A DNA stretch of 26,693 nucleotides from an uncultured Lachnospiraceae bacterium. GTDB lineage: Bacteria; Bacillota; Clostridia; Lachnospirales; Lachnospiraceae. The translations under genes and the position numbers were made by a program. Positions within the stretch are counted from its first letter, which is position 1. Every line of letters starts with the position of its first letter. Positions 16,829 through 23,785 of the stretch are shown piece by piece. The stretch covers positions 1 through 26,693 of the forward strand of contig CAJUOE010000096.1 in the NCBI GenBank assembly GCA_910587895.1. Direction: 5' to 3'. The notes under the pieces were generated by a model. It was not told the origin of the DNA, searched no databases, and saw only the letters and a list, made by a program, of their open reading frames with translations.

Positions 16829-17068
16829 ATGAGTGATTTAGCTGCTACAAACTGTGGATGTGGATGCGAAAGCAATAACAATGGAGGATGCAGTTCTATT
16901 ATCTGGATTATCATCCTGCTTTGCTGCTGTGGCGGATGCAACGGCGGATTCTTCGGCGGTGGAGATGGCTGCGGCAACAACAACAGCTGCCTGTGGATTA
17001 TCTTATTGCTCTTCTGCTGCGGCGGATGGGGCAACGGCAATGGCTGTGGATGCAATTCCTTCTGCTAA
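16829..17068 (+). CDS. Cys/Gly-rich small protein with internal duplication (annotated in relatives as chorion-like high-cysteine protein)
   Basis: Protein of 79 residues with 15 Cys and about a third Gly/Asn. Two similar units are visible: CSSIIWIIILLCCCGGCNG (21-39) and NSCLWIILLLFCCGGWGNG (52-70), each a short hydrophobic stretch ending in a Cys cluster, flanked by CGCGC and GCGCN ends. Similar proteins occur in Lachnospiraceae and often carry an automatic chorion-class high-cysteine label; their function is unknown. The hydrophobic segments are short for membrane helices. The start ATG has GGAGG eight bases upstream. It is transcribed away from the V-ATPase promoter, with a shared 80-100 bp region. 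Metal binding, a spore coat role or membrane association are all possible and none is shown. Confidence 0.8.
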   Translation: MSDLAATNCGCGCESNNNGGCSSIIWIIILLCCCGGCNGGFFGGGDGCGNNNSCLWIILLLFCCGGWGNGNGCGCNSFC

Positions 17069-17099
17069 AGGTAACGGCACGCGGCGCATGGCGTCACCT
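17069..17099. repeat. Palindromic intergenic repeat, copy 2 (REP-like)
   Basis: Starts at the base after the stop codon of the Cys/Gly-rich gene. It is a 31-base imperfect inverted repeat, AGGTAACGGCACGCG on one side and GCGTCACCT on the other, with the middle GCGCATG. The arms match copy 1 at 12,532-12,559 in order and spacing. Both copies lie at a gene's 3' end. Confidence 0.6.
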
Positions 17100-17107
17100 G
17101 CCAATTC

Positions 17108-17149
17108 GAAGGAAGGCATTAAGAAAATGCTTCGCATTTGCCTTCCTTC
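17108..17149. repeat. Nested inverted repeat (stem-loop)
   Basis: GAAGGAAGGCA (17108-17118) pairs perfectly with TGCCTTCCTTC (17139-17149). Inside, AAATGC and GCATTT form a second stem around TTC. It lies between the Cys/Gly-rich gene and its terminator and has no U-tract of its own. Confidence 0.7.
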
Positions 17150-17159
17150 CTATCATTAC

Positions 17160-17196
17160 AAAAACCGGGGCTGGCATTTGCCGGCTCCGGTTTTTT
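17160..17196. terminator. Bidirectional rho-independent terminator
   Basis: AAAAACCGGGGCTGGC (17160-17175) pairs over 16 positions, two of them G-U wobbles, with 17180-17195 around an ATTT loop. Runs of A before and T after let it work in both directions. It separates the convergent Cys/Gly-rich gene and the 49-aa gene. Confidence 0.88.
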
Positions 17197-17233
17197 GTAT
17201 CATAGGAAACCGTTTCGCATTTCCTATGATACA
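17196..17233. repeat. Perfect 14-bp inverted repeat downstream of the 49-aa gene
   Basis: TGTATCATAGGAAA (17196-17209) and TTTCCTATGATACA (17220-17233) are exact reverse complements around a 10-base loop. It starts five bases beyond the stop of the minus-strand 49-aa gene and directly abuts the bidirectional terminator. It probably helps end or stabilise that transcript. Confidence 0.75.
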
Positions 17234-17238
17234 GCTAC

Positions 17239-17388
17239 TTATGCATGTTTGTTTTCGTACTTTATTTTTTCCTCCATACCGTATACCTGGCTTGTTTCCT
17301 CCTGCCGTTTCTCATGATTTTCTCTTCTGCGCAGACATTCTTCGTCTATTTCATACACGCTGTTGCCATCTATCACTAATCTTCCCAT
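17239..17388 (-). CDS. Small conserved-looking protein, 49 residues
   Basis: A short minus-strand reading frame, below usual ORF cut-offs, begins MGRLVIDGNSVYEIDEEC and continues with a highly charged helix (LRRRENHEKRQEETSQVY) ending in ENKHA. The ATG is preceded by GGAGG at about seven bases, and a hairpin plus bidirectional terminator follow its stop, so it has the full signals of a gene. I recall similar short proteins in Lachnospiraceae genomes but no function. There is no signal peptide or membrane segment. The N-terminal strand/turn and basic-acidic helix would suit a small regulator or binding protein; that is speculation. Confidence 0.72.
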   Translation of the reverse strand: MGRLVIDGNSVYEIDEECLRRRENHEKRQEETSQVYGMEEKIKYENKHA

Positions 17389-17540
17389 TTCAAGCCTCCG
17401 TCTATTCTATCTATGAAAGCCGGTCACTTCGCCGTTTCGCGGTTTACGCAACCATGATTATAAGAATGCTTTCATAGTAATATATGCTTTGTCATAATCT
17501 TTGCCTCACAGACATAGATTAAAACAAAAAGGGGAATGCA
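17389..17540. other. Intergenic region between divergent small genes
   Basis: Holds the start regions of the 49-aa gene (minus) and the 104-aa gene (plus). A 10-bp inverted repeat lies within it. A TATAAT on the minus strand (about 17457-17462) and a CATAAT on the plus strand are possible -10 boxes, but neither has a convincing -35. Confidence 0.4.
17411..17477. repeat. Widely spaced 10-bp inverted repeat
   Basis: CTATGAAAGC (17411-17420) and GCTTTCATAG (17468-17477) are exact reverse complements separated by 47 bases that contain further short GC-rich complementarity (CGGTCACTTCGCCG, CGCGG). It may be a folded leader or a regulator site in the divergent promoter region; no function can be assigned. 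Confidence 0.5.
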
Positions 17541-17855
17541 ATGGAATCTATCGACTCATTGATACAGGACCGGCACCTGGAAATGATGAAGGCCGCCCTG
17601 CCCTATCTGGATAATTCCAGACAGAGCACCATCGCCATGATGGTGAAATTCATGGAATTACAACGCACGATCGCGCTCTTTCACACGCCTGGAAACGATC
17701 TTCGCATGTGTTCAGAAGAAGAACGCGAAGAGCTTGGACCTTTTCAAATGCTGAATGCCATCCGGGAATACTGCACAGACCGGGAGAAAGAGATGGTAGA
17801 TAACATCATGACTTTCGTGCAGATGTTCTCCACCTATGAAACCCTGTTTACTTAA
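17541..17855 (+). CDS. Hypothetical protein, 104 residues, pair partner 1
   Basis: No family recognised with certainty. The protein is soluble, helical and rich in Met (MMKAALPYLDNSRQSTIAMM and VKFMELQRTIALF). It has one Cys in MCSEEEREELGP and another in EYCTDREKEMVDNIM. The start ATG follows AAAGGGGAATGCA, giving a purine-rich ribosome binding site. The next gene starts 57 bases downstream in the same direction, and the two resemble a small-gene pair that I recall seeing side by side in other Lachnospiraceae. No signal peptide. A regulatory or spore-related role cannot be judged from sequence. Confidence 0.7.
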   Translation: MESIDSLIQDRHLEMMKAALPYLDNSRQSTIAMMVKFMELQRTIALFHTPGNDLRMCSEEEREELGPFQMLNAIREYCTDREKEMVDNIMTFVQMFSTYETLFT

Positions 17856-17912
17856 AAATTACGTGCGTCATATAAGCAGTCTGAAAGTAAATTTAGAACA
17901 GAAAGGAACACT

Positions 17913-18197
17913 ATGGACCCACAGGATTTATTAAATAACCCACAACTGAAAAATATTTCACCGGATAAGCTGCAGTTTCTGATGAATCTGGCACAAAACA
18001 CCTCGCCTTCCGCCTCCACACCGAAAGACATGGCTTCTTCCCTGAAAAATGCATCGGAACGTGCGAACAGGGAAGGGATGGATTTCTCTTCCGGCGAGCG
18101 GGATTTAATCATTGAAGTCCTGAAACAAAACCTGCCGCCTCAGGAACGGCAGAAAGTGGAACTGATGATGCAGATGATGAAGGGCATGAGGAAATAA
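17913..18197 (+). CDS. Hypothetical protein, 94 residues, pair partner 2
   Basis: Function not recognised. The sequence has an N-terminal repeat-like element (LLNNPQLKNISPDKLQFLMN), a low-complexity Ser/Pro/Thr linker (TSPSASTPKD) and a C-terminal helical part (FSSGERDLIIEVLKQNLPPQ and VELMMQMMKGMRK). The Leu/Met-rich helices at both ends suggest a protein-protein interaction module. The start ATG has AAAGGA six bases upstream. It lies 57 bases after the 104-aa gene and is probably co-transcribed. No membrane segment or signal peptide. Confidence 0.7.
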   Translation: MDPQDLLNNPQLKNISPDKLQFLMNLAQNTSPSASTPKDMASSLKNASERANREGMDFSSGERDLIIEVLKQNLPPQERQKVELMMQMMKGMRK

Positions 18198-18202
18198 CAG
18201 CC

Positions 18203-18264
18203 AAAAATGCCCCGGGAAACCAGATACCCCGCAGCAAGCTACGGGGTATCTGCCTCCCAGGGCA
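18203..18264 (-). terminator. Long hairpin terminator of leuS
   Basis: Two stacked perfect or near-perfect stems: TGCCCCGGGA (18208-18217) with TCCCAGGGCA (18255-18264, one mismatch), and AGATACCCCG (18222-18231) with CGGGGTATCT (18242-18251). On the minus strand the hairpin is followed by ATTTTTGG, so it should end leuS transcripts. It may also protect the 3' end of the converging plus-strand pair. Confidence 0.75.
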
Positions 18265-18282
18265 CCTGCCCTTGCAAAATCA

Positions 18283-20691
18283 TTACTTCGCTACAATATT
18301 GATGATTCTGCCCGGCACATAAATCTCTTTGACAATGTTTCCGGTCAGTTTCTCTCCAAGCGCTTCCTTTCCTGCCGCAATAGCCGCATCCTTATCTGCG
18401 TCTGTCGGAATCGTTACGGTAGCCCTTGTCTTGCCATTTATCTGAACGGCAATCTCGATGGTATTCTCCACCGTCTTAGCCTCATCGTACTTTGGCCATG
18501 CATTCTGATAAATCCGTCCTTCATAACCGCAAACATCCCAGATTTCCTCCGTGATATGGGGGGCAACCGGATTCAACAGCATGAGGAATGTCTGAAATTC
18601 TGCGCGGTTGATGCTGCCGTCTTTGGAAAAATCATTCAGGATTGTCATCATGGCCGCAATTGCCGTATTATATTTAAGGTTCTCATAATCAGAGCTTACC
18701 TTCTTGATCAGCTGATGCATCTTCGTCTCAAACTCCGGGCGGTAACTGTCGCCATCGACCAGGATATCCTGCAATTTCCACACACGCTCTAAGAACCTGC
18801 GGCAACCCTTAACGCCATTTTCCGACCAGGATGCGCTCAAATCAAATGCCCCGATGAACATTTCATAGGTGCGGAGCGTATCTGCACCGTAATCCATCAC
18901 GATATCATCCGGATTCACGACATTTCCACGGGATTTTGACATCTTCTCACCATTCTCACCGAGAATCATGCCGTGGGAAGTACGTTTCTGATAAGGCTCC
19001 GGCGTAGGCACTACTTTGTGGTCGTACAGGAACCGATGCCAGAAACGGGAATAAAGAAGATGCAGCGTCGTATGCTCCATGCCCCCGTTATACCAGTCTA
19101 CCGGGAGCCAGTAGTCAAGCGCCTCTTTGCTCGCCAGCGCATCCGGATTCTTCGGGTCTGTATAGCGCAGGAAATACCAGGACGAACCTGCCCATTGGGG
19201 CATGGTGTCTGTCTCGCGTTTTGCCGGACCTCCACAACAGGGACAGGTCGTATTCACCCAGTCTGTCATTGCCGCCAGCGGCGATTCTCCGGTATCGGTA
19301 GGCATATAGCTGTCCACCTCCGGAAGCTGCAAAGGCAGCTCGCTTTCCGGCAGCGCCACATAACCGCATTTCTCACAATTTACAATCGGTATCGGCTCGC
19401 CCCAATAACGCTGGCGGGAAAATACCCAGTCCCTCAGCTTAAAGTTGGTCTTGCCCTTGCCAATCTTCTTCTCTTCCAGAAATTCTATAATTTTCTTTTT
19501 GGCCTCTGCAACTTCAAGTCCATCCAGGAAACCGGAATTCACCAGCTTGCCAGTGGCAACGTCCGTATATGCTTCTTCCTGCACATTTTCCCCGCCTGCC
19601 ACGACTTCAATGATGGGCAGGTTGAACTTCTTCGCAAATTCCCAGTCGCGGGTATCGTGTGCCGGAACCGCCATAATTGCTCCGGTTCCATAGCTCATCA
19701 GAACGTAATCGGATACCCAGATGGGAATCTCTTTGTCATTTACCGGGTCGATGGCGTTTAATCCGTCAATCGCCACGCCGGTCTTCTCCTTGGCAAGCTC
19801 AGAACGCTCAAAATCTGATTTCCTGGACGCCTGCTCACGGTATGCCACAATCTCTTCCCAGTTCTTAATCTCATCTTTATATTTGTCCAGCATCGGATGC
19901 TCCGGGGAGACAACCATATAAGTAGCTCCAAACAAGGTGTCCGGCCTGGTCGTGTAAACCGTGAGTTTTTCATCCTTGCCCGCGATCGGGAAATCAACCT
20001 CCGCACCCTGGCTCTTTCCAATCCAGTTGCGCTGGGAGACTTTCACGCGCTCAATATAATCCACGTCCTCAAGGCCTTCGAGGAGTTTCTCTGCATATTC
20101 CGTAATCTTTAACATCCACTGGCTCTTTACCTTGCGAACCACCGGAGCGCCGCATCGCTCGCAGACGCCGTTTACCACTTCCTCATTGGCAAGCCCCACC
20201 TTACAGGAAGTACACCAGTTAATCGGCATTTCCGTCTTATAGGCAAGCCCCTCCTTAAATAACTTCAGGAAAATCCATTGTGTCCAGTGATAATATTCCG
20301 GATCTGTGGTGTTGACTTCCCTGTCCCAGTCAAAAGAATAGCCAAGGGCATGAAGCTGACCTTTGAAACGCTCTACATTATTCTTCGTAACCACTTTCGG
20401 ATGAATCTTATTCTGAATTGCGTAATTCTCTGTCGGAAGCCCAAACGCATCCCATCCCATGGGATAGAGCACATTATAGCCCTGCATCCTACGCTTTCTC
20501 GCAACAATGTCAAGCGCGGTGTAAGGTCTTGGATGCCCTACATGGAGTCCCTGTCCGGACGGATAGGGGAACTCTACCAATGCGTAATATTTGGGTTTCG
20601 AATAATCATCTGTCGCGGCAAAAGCTTTCTCCTCATCCCAGATCTTCTGCCATTTTTCTTCCAACGCTCTGTGGTTGTATGGTGCTGCCAT
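18283..20691 (-). CDS. leuS: Leucyl-tRNA synthetase
   Basis: Class I aminoacyl-tRNA synthetase of 802 residues that charges tRNA-Leu in the cytoplasm. It carries the HIGH-type motif HVGH (50-53, in PSGQGLHVGHPRPYTALD), two Cys-pair zinc-ribbon elements (CTSCKVG with CERCGAP; CEKCGYV with CPCCGGP), the CP1 editing domain with YTTRPDTLFGATYMVVSPEH, and KMSKSRGNVVNPDDIV. The anticodon-binding region ends with the usual VQINGKTRATVTIP. The start ATG has GGAGGATAAAAG upstream. It is a single gene with its own promoter and terminator. Its leader contains the perfect 13-base palindrome-like CCGCCCTGGGCGG at 20,721-20,733 but I see no T-box. Confidence 0.97.
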   Translation of the reverse strand: MAAPYNHRALEEKWQKIWDEEKAFAATDDYSKPKYYALVEFPYPSGQGLHVGHPRPYTALDIVARKRRMQGYNVLYPMGWDAFGLPTENYAIQNKIHPKVVTKNNVERFKGQLHALGYSFDWDREVNTTDPEYYHWTQWIFLKLFKEGLAYKTEMPINWCTSCKVGLANEEVVNGVCERCGAPVVRKVKSQWMLKITEYAEKLLEGLEDVDYIERVKVSQRNWIGKSQGAEVDFPIAGKDEKLTVYTTRPDTLFGATYMVVSPEHPMLDKYKDEIKNWEEIVAYREQASRKSDFERSELAKEKTGVAIDGLNAIDPVNDKEIPIWVSDYVLMSYGTGAIMAVPAHDTRDWEFAKKFNLPIIEVVAGGENVQEEAYTDVATGKLVNSGFLDGLEVAEAKKKIIEFLEEKKIGKGKTNFKLRDWVFSRQRYWGEPIPIVNCEKCGYVALPESELPLQLPEVDSYMPTDTGESPLAAMTDWVNTTCPCCGGPAKRETDTMPQWAGSSWYFLRYTDPKNPDALASKEALDYWLPVDWYNGGMEHTTLHLLYSRFWHRFLYDHKVVPTPEPYQKRTSHGMILGENGEKMSKSRGNVVNPDDIVMDYGADTLRTYEMFIGAFDLSASWSENGVKGCRRFLERVWKLQDILVDGDSYRPEFETKMHQLIKKVSSDYENLKYNTAIAAMMTILNDFSKDGSINRAEFQTFLMLLNPVAPHITEEIWDVCGYEGRIYQNAWPKYDEAKTVENTIEIAVQINGKTRATVTIPTDADKDAAIAAGKEALGEKLTGNIVKEIYVPGRIINIVAK

Positions 20692-20767
20692 CTTTTATCC
20701 TCCATTCTATGCCGTTGTATCCGCCCTGGGCGGTATCATCAGCTGTAAATACGTCTATACTTTTAAA

Positions 20768-20795
20768 ATTCTATCACAAGCAGTGGTTTTGTCAA
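20768..20795 (-). promoter_or_regulatory. Sigma-A-type promoter of leuS
   Basis: On the minus strand, a consensus TTGACA (20795-20790) is followed after 16 bases by TAGAAT (20773-20768). The leader would be about 70 bases, too short for a standard T-box riboswitch, and it contains the CCGCCCTGGGCGG hairpin. Confidence 0.72.
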
Positions 20796-20903
20796 GCTGA
20801 ATCCTTATAAACCTTATAAAAATGAAAGGATATGCCCTCCATACAGGCACATATCTTTCCCAATTCAATATTATAAAAGAAAAAACAAATACAGGAGATT
20901 TTC

Positions 20904-21425
20904 ATGTCTCATTCAATTGTAAATAAAGCTTACGAAAATCCAGGGCTGCTTTATCTGGAAACAGCCCTTTATCATATGCCCGCTGCATATGCAGAGCTGA
21001 CCGGGAACCCCGGAAACGGTGAGATAACCGGTATTGTGCGCTTCTACCCTGTGGGAAATGAGGTATTAGTCAATGCAGAAATCTATGGCCTTCCGACCAG
21101 GGACGAAAACTGCGATTCTGATATCTTTGGTTTCCACATCCACCAGGGCGAAACCTGCACAGGAAATGCCCAGGCCCCCTATGCAGACGCAGGAATGCAT
21201 TACAACCCATACGAATGCCCGCACCCGGCGCACATGGGGGATATGCCGCCTCTGTTTGGAAATGACGGGTTTGCCTGGATGATGTACGTTACCGACCGCT
21301 TTACCATCGCGGATATCATAAACAGGACCGTTATCATACACAGCAAACCGGATGATTTTACCACGCAGCCTTCCGGTAATTCCGGTGACAAAATTGCCTG
21401 CGGTACCATTCAGCCCGTAAGATAA
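20904..21425 (+). CDS. Cu/Zn superoxide dismutase family protein, cytoplasmic type
   Basis: Protein of 173 residues with a complete Cu/Zn SOD metal site by motif: copper ligands His78, His80 (FGFHIHQGE), His99 (AGMHYNP) and His146 (TVIIHSKPDD); zinc ligands His99, His107, His110 and Asp113 (PHPAHMGD). The structural disulfide Cys pair is Cys85 and Cys166 (IACGTI). The active-site Arg of eukaryotic SOD1 (GSRLACG) is Lys163 here (GDKIACG), and the zinc loop is several residues shorter. There is no signal peptide, which is unusual since most bacterial SodC proteins are exported. The start ATG has AGGAG seven bases upstream. It would convert superoxide to peroxide and oxygen; activity is inferred. 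Convergent with the chemoreceptor gene. Confidence 0.88.
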   Translation: MSHSIVNKAYENPGLLYLETALYHMPAAYAELTGNPGNGEITGIVRFYPVGNEVLVNAEIYGLPTRDENCDSDIFGFHIHQGETCTGNAQAPYADAGMHYNPYECPHPAHMGDMPPLFGNDGFAWMMYVTDRFTIADIINRTVIIHSKPDDFTTQPSGNSGDKIACGTIQPVR

Positions 21426-21434
21426 CGCGAAGCC

Positions 21435-21477
21435 AAAAAGCCTGAAAAACTGTGCGCACAGCTTTTTCAGGCTTTTT
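21435..21477. terminator. Bidirectional terminator between sod-like gene and chemoreceptor gene
   Basis: AAAAAGCCTGAAAAA (21435-21449) pairs perfectly with TTTTTCAGGCTTTTT (21463-21477), and the loop contains the further palindrome CTGTGCGCACAG. A and T runs on both sides support termination in both directions. Confidence 0.9.
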
Positions 21478-21483
21478 AAATTT

Positions 21484-23610
21484 CTAATTATTCTCGTCTG
21501 TTTCTTCCTGTATTTCGGTCGGTTCCCCGGTTTCTGCTTCATCCTCCCCGTCTGTCAGCCGGAACTTGTCAATCATGTCATTCAGCTCTGTGGCCTGCGC
21601 GGAAAGCTCCTGGCTGGTTGCAGAAGTCTGCTCCGCTGCCGCTGAGTTGGTCTGCACCACTTCTGAGATAATCTCAATCGCATCGTTGACCTGCTGCATG
21701 GACTGGTTCTGTTCATCGGAATTCTCCGCTACGGCCTCCACTGCTTTTACAATCTCATCCATGCCGACGATAACGCCCTGAAGGGCCCCTGCCATCTCGT
21801 CGGCAATCCGGTTGCCGCTTTCTACCTCGCTCAATGCCGCCTGAATCAGCTTCCTTGTATCTTCCACAGCTTCCGTACACTGATTTGCCAGATGTCCAAT
21901 CTCACCTGCCACCACCGCGAATCCACGGCCTGCCTCACCTGCGCGCGCTGCCTCAATGGAAGCGTTCAATGACAGAAGGTTAGTCTGGTCTGCAATTTCT
22001 TCAATCGTCTGAATGATATTGGCAATCTGCATGGAGGCGTCGCTGATCTTCTCCATTGCCTTCATCATCTCCGTAATATACGCATTGCTGGCATTTGCCT
22101 GCTCGCCAATCTCCATCGCTTTCTTATTCGTGGAAAGGGCATTTTCCGTATTCCGCTGTACTTGTTCCGCCACATTATTAACCGTTGCCAAAAGCTCCTG
22201 TACGGATGCAGCCTGGTCTGTCGCGCCCTCTGCAAGAGACTGTGCTCCATCTGCAAGCTGCGTGGAGCCAAGCCCCACCTGCTCTGAGGATTCCTTGATA
22301 TGGTTTATGGTGTCTGTAAGAGAGTATTTAATCTTGCGCACTGCTTCCAGGATATTTTTGAAATCTCCAATATAAGACTCCCTTGCCTTCGAATGAACTC
22401 CGAAATTGTTCTCACTCATCTCTCCCAGAATATAGTCCACATCTCCAATGATGCGTTTCATGTCGGAGACAATATCCTGTGTGGCGTTTGCAAGTATCAA
22501 CGTCTCGTCCTGGGTCATTATCTCCGGAACTTCCGTATGTAAATCGCCTTTTGCGAGCGCTGTCAGGCGTTTGGCGCACTGATGAATCGGAGTGCCAATA
22601 TTATCCGCAAGTTTCCGCACCATAAATACTGCCACGATAATAGAAATAATCACAATCACAATCGTGATAATCACCCCGACAACCGTCTCAAGGTTAAAGT
22701 CAGAAATCGGAGCCGTTATGGCAATGCTCCAACCGTTACTGTTCTCCACCGGGGTATAGGCCATAATCTTTTTAATGCCGTTGTAATGGTAGGTGCCAAA
22801 TCCTGCCTCACCGTTCAACATTTTCTGTTCCAGTTTTGCTACCGGTTTTAATTTCGAATTCGTCTGCGCGTCCCGGATACTATTATCCTTAATCTTTACC
22901 AGCTGTTCATCCTTATGAGCGATGACGTTTCCTTCACTGTCCAGCATATATGCGGAACCATTGGCGCTCACATTGACTGCTACCATAATATCATTGAGGA
23001 AGTTTGGCTCCGGTATCAGATAAATAGCTCCAACTACTTCGGTTCCATGAATTCCCTCTTTCCATAAGGGCGCTGCAATGCGGATTTCCATGGAGGACTG
23101 GTCCTCGCTGATAATCGGCTCCGTCACGAAGACCTCGCCCTGCATCGCTGCCTGGAAATAATCTGCATCTGCAAAATTTTCTCCTGTAAAAACACTGGTT
23201 CCTGTGCTGTCAAGGATATCCCCTGCCACCAGTTCATTTACTTTTACCCTCTCGTCAACAATAGCCTTTTTCTCCTCCACTGTCGCCGAATCATTGGCAA
23301 GGCGCGCCGTCATTCCCAAATCTTCCGCCAGGTTCTTATAAGAAGTAATCTCCCATTCCACGCGCTCCGCCGACACATGTGCCGTTGCGTTCATGTTGCG
23401 TTTAAGGGTGGAATTGGTGCTGTGGTTGTTCAGTATGCTGGAAATAATACCCAAAAGTGACAGGGAAATAATTACAAGCACCAATACCGATACGGTGATC
23501 TTGCCTTTAATCGTCTCATGATATTGCCGTTTTATCTCCTGTATACTCCATTTCCCCTTTGTATTCTGTTGCTTTTTTGCTGTAACTTTTTCATTTTTGT
23601 TCTTTTTCAT
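21484..23610 (-). CDS. Methyl-accepting chemotaxis protein with dCACHE-type sensor
   Basis: Transmembrane chemoreceptor. I place the start at the ATG at 23,610 (708 residues, MKKNKNEKVTAKKQ) with GGAAGG upstream; the longer frame from 23,685 uses a TTG with no ribosome binding site. Order: Lys-rich cytoplasmic N-terminus, membrane helix 1 (about 37-60), extracellular CACHE-like sensor (60-300, including GAIYLIPEPNF and YMLDSEGNVIAHKD), membrane helix 2 (308-331), HAMP, then a methylation/signalling coiled coil with the tip EIADQTNLLSLNASIEAARA and GEAGRGFAVVAGEI. The C-terminal tail is acidic (EETDENN) without a CheR-binding pentapeptide. No chemotaxis or flagellar genes lie nearby. The ligand is unknown. 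Confidence 0.93.
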   Translation of the reverse strand: MKKNKNEKVTAKKQQNTKGKWSIQEIKRQYHETIKGKITVSVLVLVIISLSLLGIISSILNNHSTNSTLKRNMNATAHVSAERVEWEITSYKNLAEDLGMTARLANDSATVEEKKAIVDERVKVNELVAGDILDSTGTSVFTGENFADADYFQAAMQGEVFVTEPIISEDQSSMEIRIAAPLWKEGIHGTEVVGAIYLIPEPNFLNDIMVAVNVSANGSAYMLDSEGNVIAHKDEQLVKIKDNSIRDAQTNSKLKPVAKLEQKMLNGEAGFGTYHYNGIKKIMAYTPVENSNGWSIAITAPISDFNLETVVGVIITIVIVIISIIVAVFMVRKLADNIGTPIHQCAKRLTALAKGDLHTEVPEIMTQDETLILANATQDIVSDMKRIIGDVDYILGEMSENNFGVHSKARESYIGDFKNILEAVRKIKYSLTDTINHIKESSEQVGLGSTQLADGAQSLAEGATDQAASVQELLATVNNVAEQVQRNTENALSTNKKAMEIGEQANASNAYITEMMKAMEKISDASMQIANIIQTIEEIADQTNLLSLNASIEAARAGEAGRGFAVVAGEIGHLANQCTEAVEDTRKLIQAALSEVESGNRIADEMAGALQGVIVGMDEIVKAVEAVAENSDEQNQSMQQVNDAIEIISEVVQTNSAAAEQTSATSQELSAQATELNDMIDKFRLTDGEDEAETGEPTEIQEETDENN

Positions 23611-23714
23611 TTTTATTACCTTCCACCCCTCTGATACTCTGTTCCTACACAGTATAACCGGTGCGGTCCTTTCTTCATAAAACAAGGCGGATGAGTCCGC
23701 ATTAACTTTTGTGC

Positions 23715-23777
23715 TAAAAAAGATTACAGTCCAGCCTTCACCATTCGCTCAAAAATGGGTGACGGCTGAACTGTAAT
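23715..23777 (-). terminator. Terminator of the EF-G-like gene
   Basis: Just after the minus-strand stop, ATTACAGT-CAGCC-TCACCCATT pairs with AATGGTGA-GGCTG-ACTGTAAT across 23723-23777. On the minus strand the stem is followed by CTTTTTT. A strong intrinsic terminator before the chemoreceptor gene. Confidence 0.88.
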
Positions 23778-23785
23778 TATATAAT

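Noticed and set aside
16822..17055. 77-codon minus-strand frame rich in Pro and Gln opposite the Cys/Gly-rich gene
   Set aside because: Low-complexity mirror of the Gly/Cys codons with no ribosome binding site. The plus-strand gene has GGAGG and a matching terminator.
17060..17480. CRISPR array or attachment site in the repeat-rich intergenic region
   Set aside because: The repeats are inverted and of different sequence; there are no regular direct repeats with spacers, and no integrase or cas genes.
18973..19761. 262-codon plus-strand reading frame opposite leuS
   Set aside because: Shadow of the leuS coding frame; its composition (Arg, His, Cys rich) is typical of antisense translation.
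20692..20800. Possible T-box riboswitch upstream of leuS
   Set aside because: The leader is only about 70 bases and has no AGGGTGGNACC-type T-box sequence; only a CCGCCCTGGGCGG hairpin is present.
23611..23685. Longer chemoreceptor start at 23,685
   Set aside because: It is a TTG without a ribosome binding site, and the added 25 residues are unlike any receptor N-terminus.
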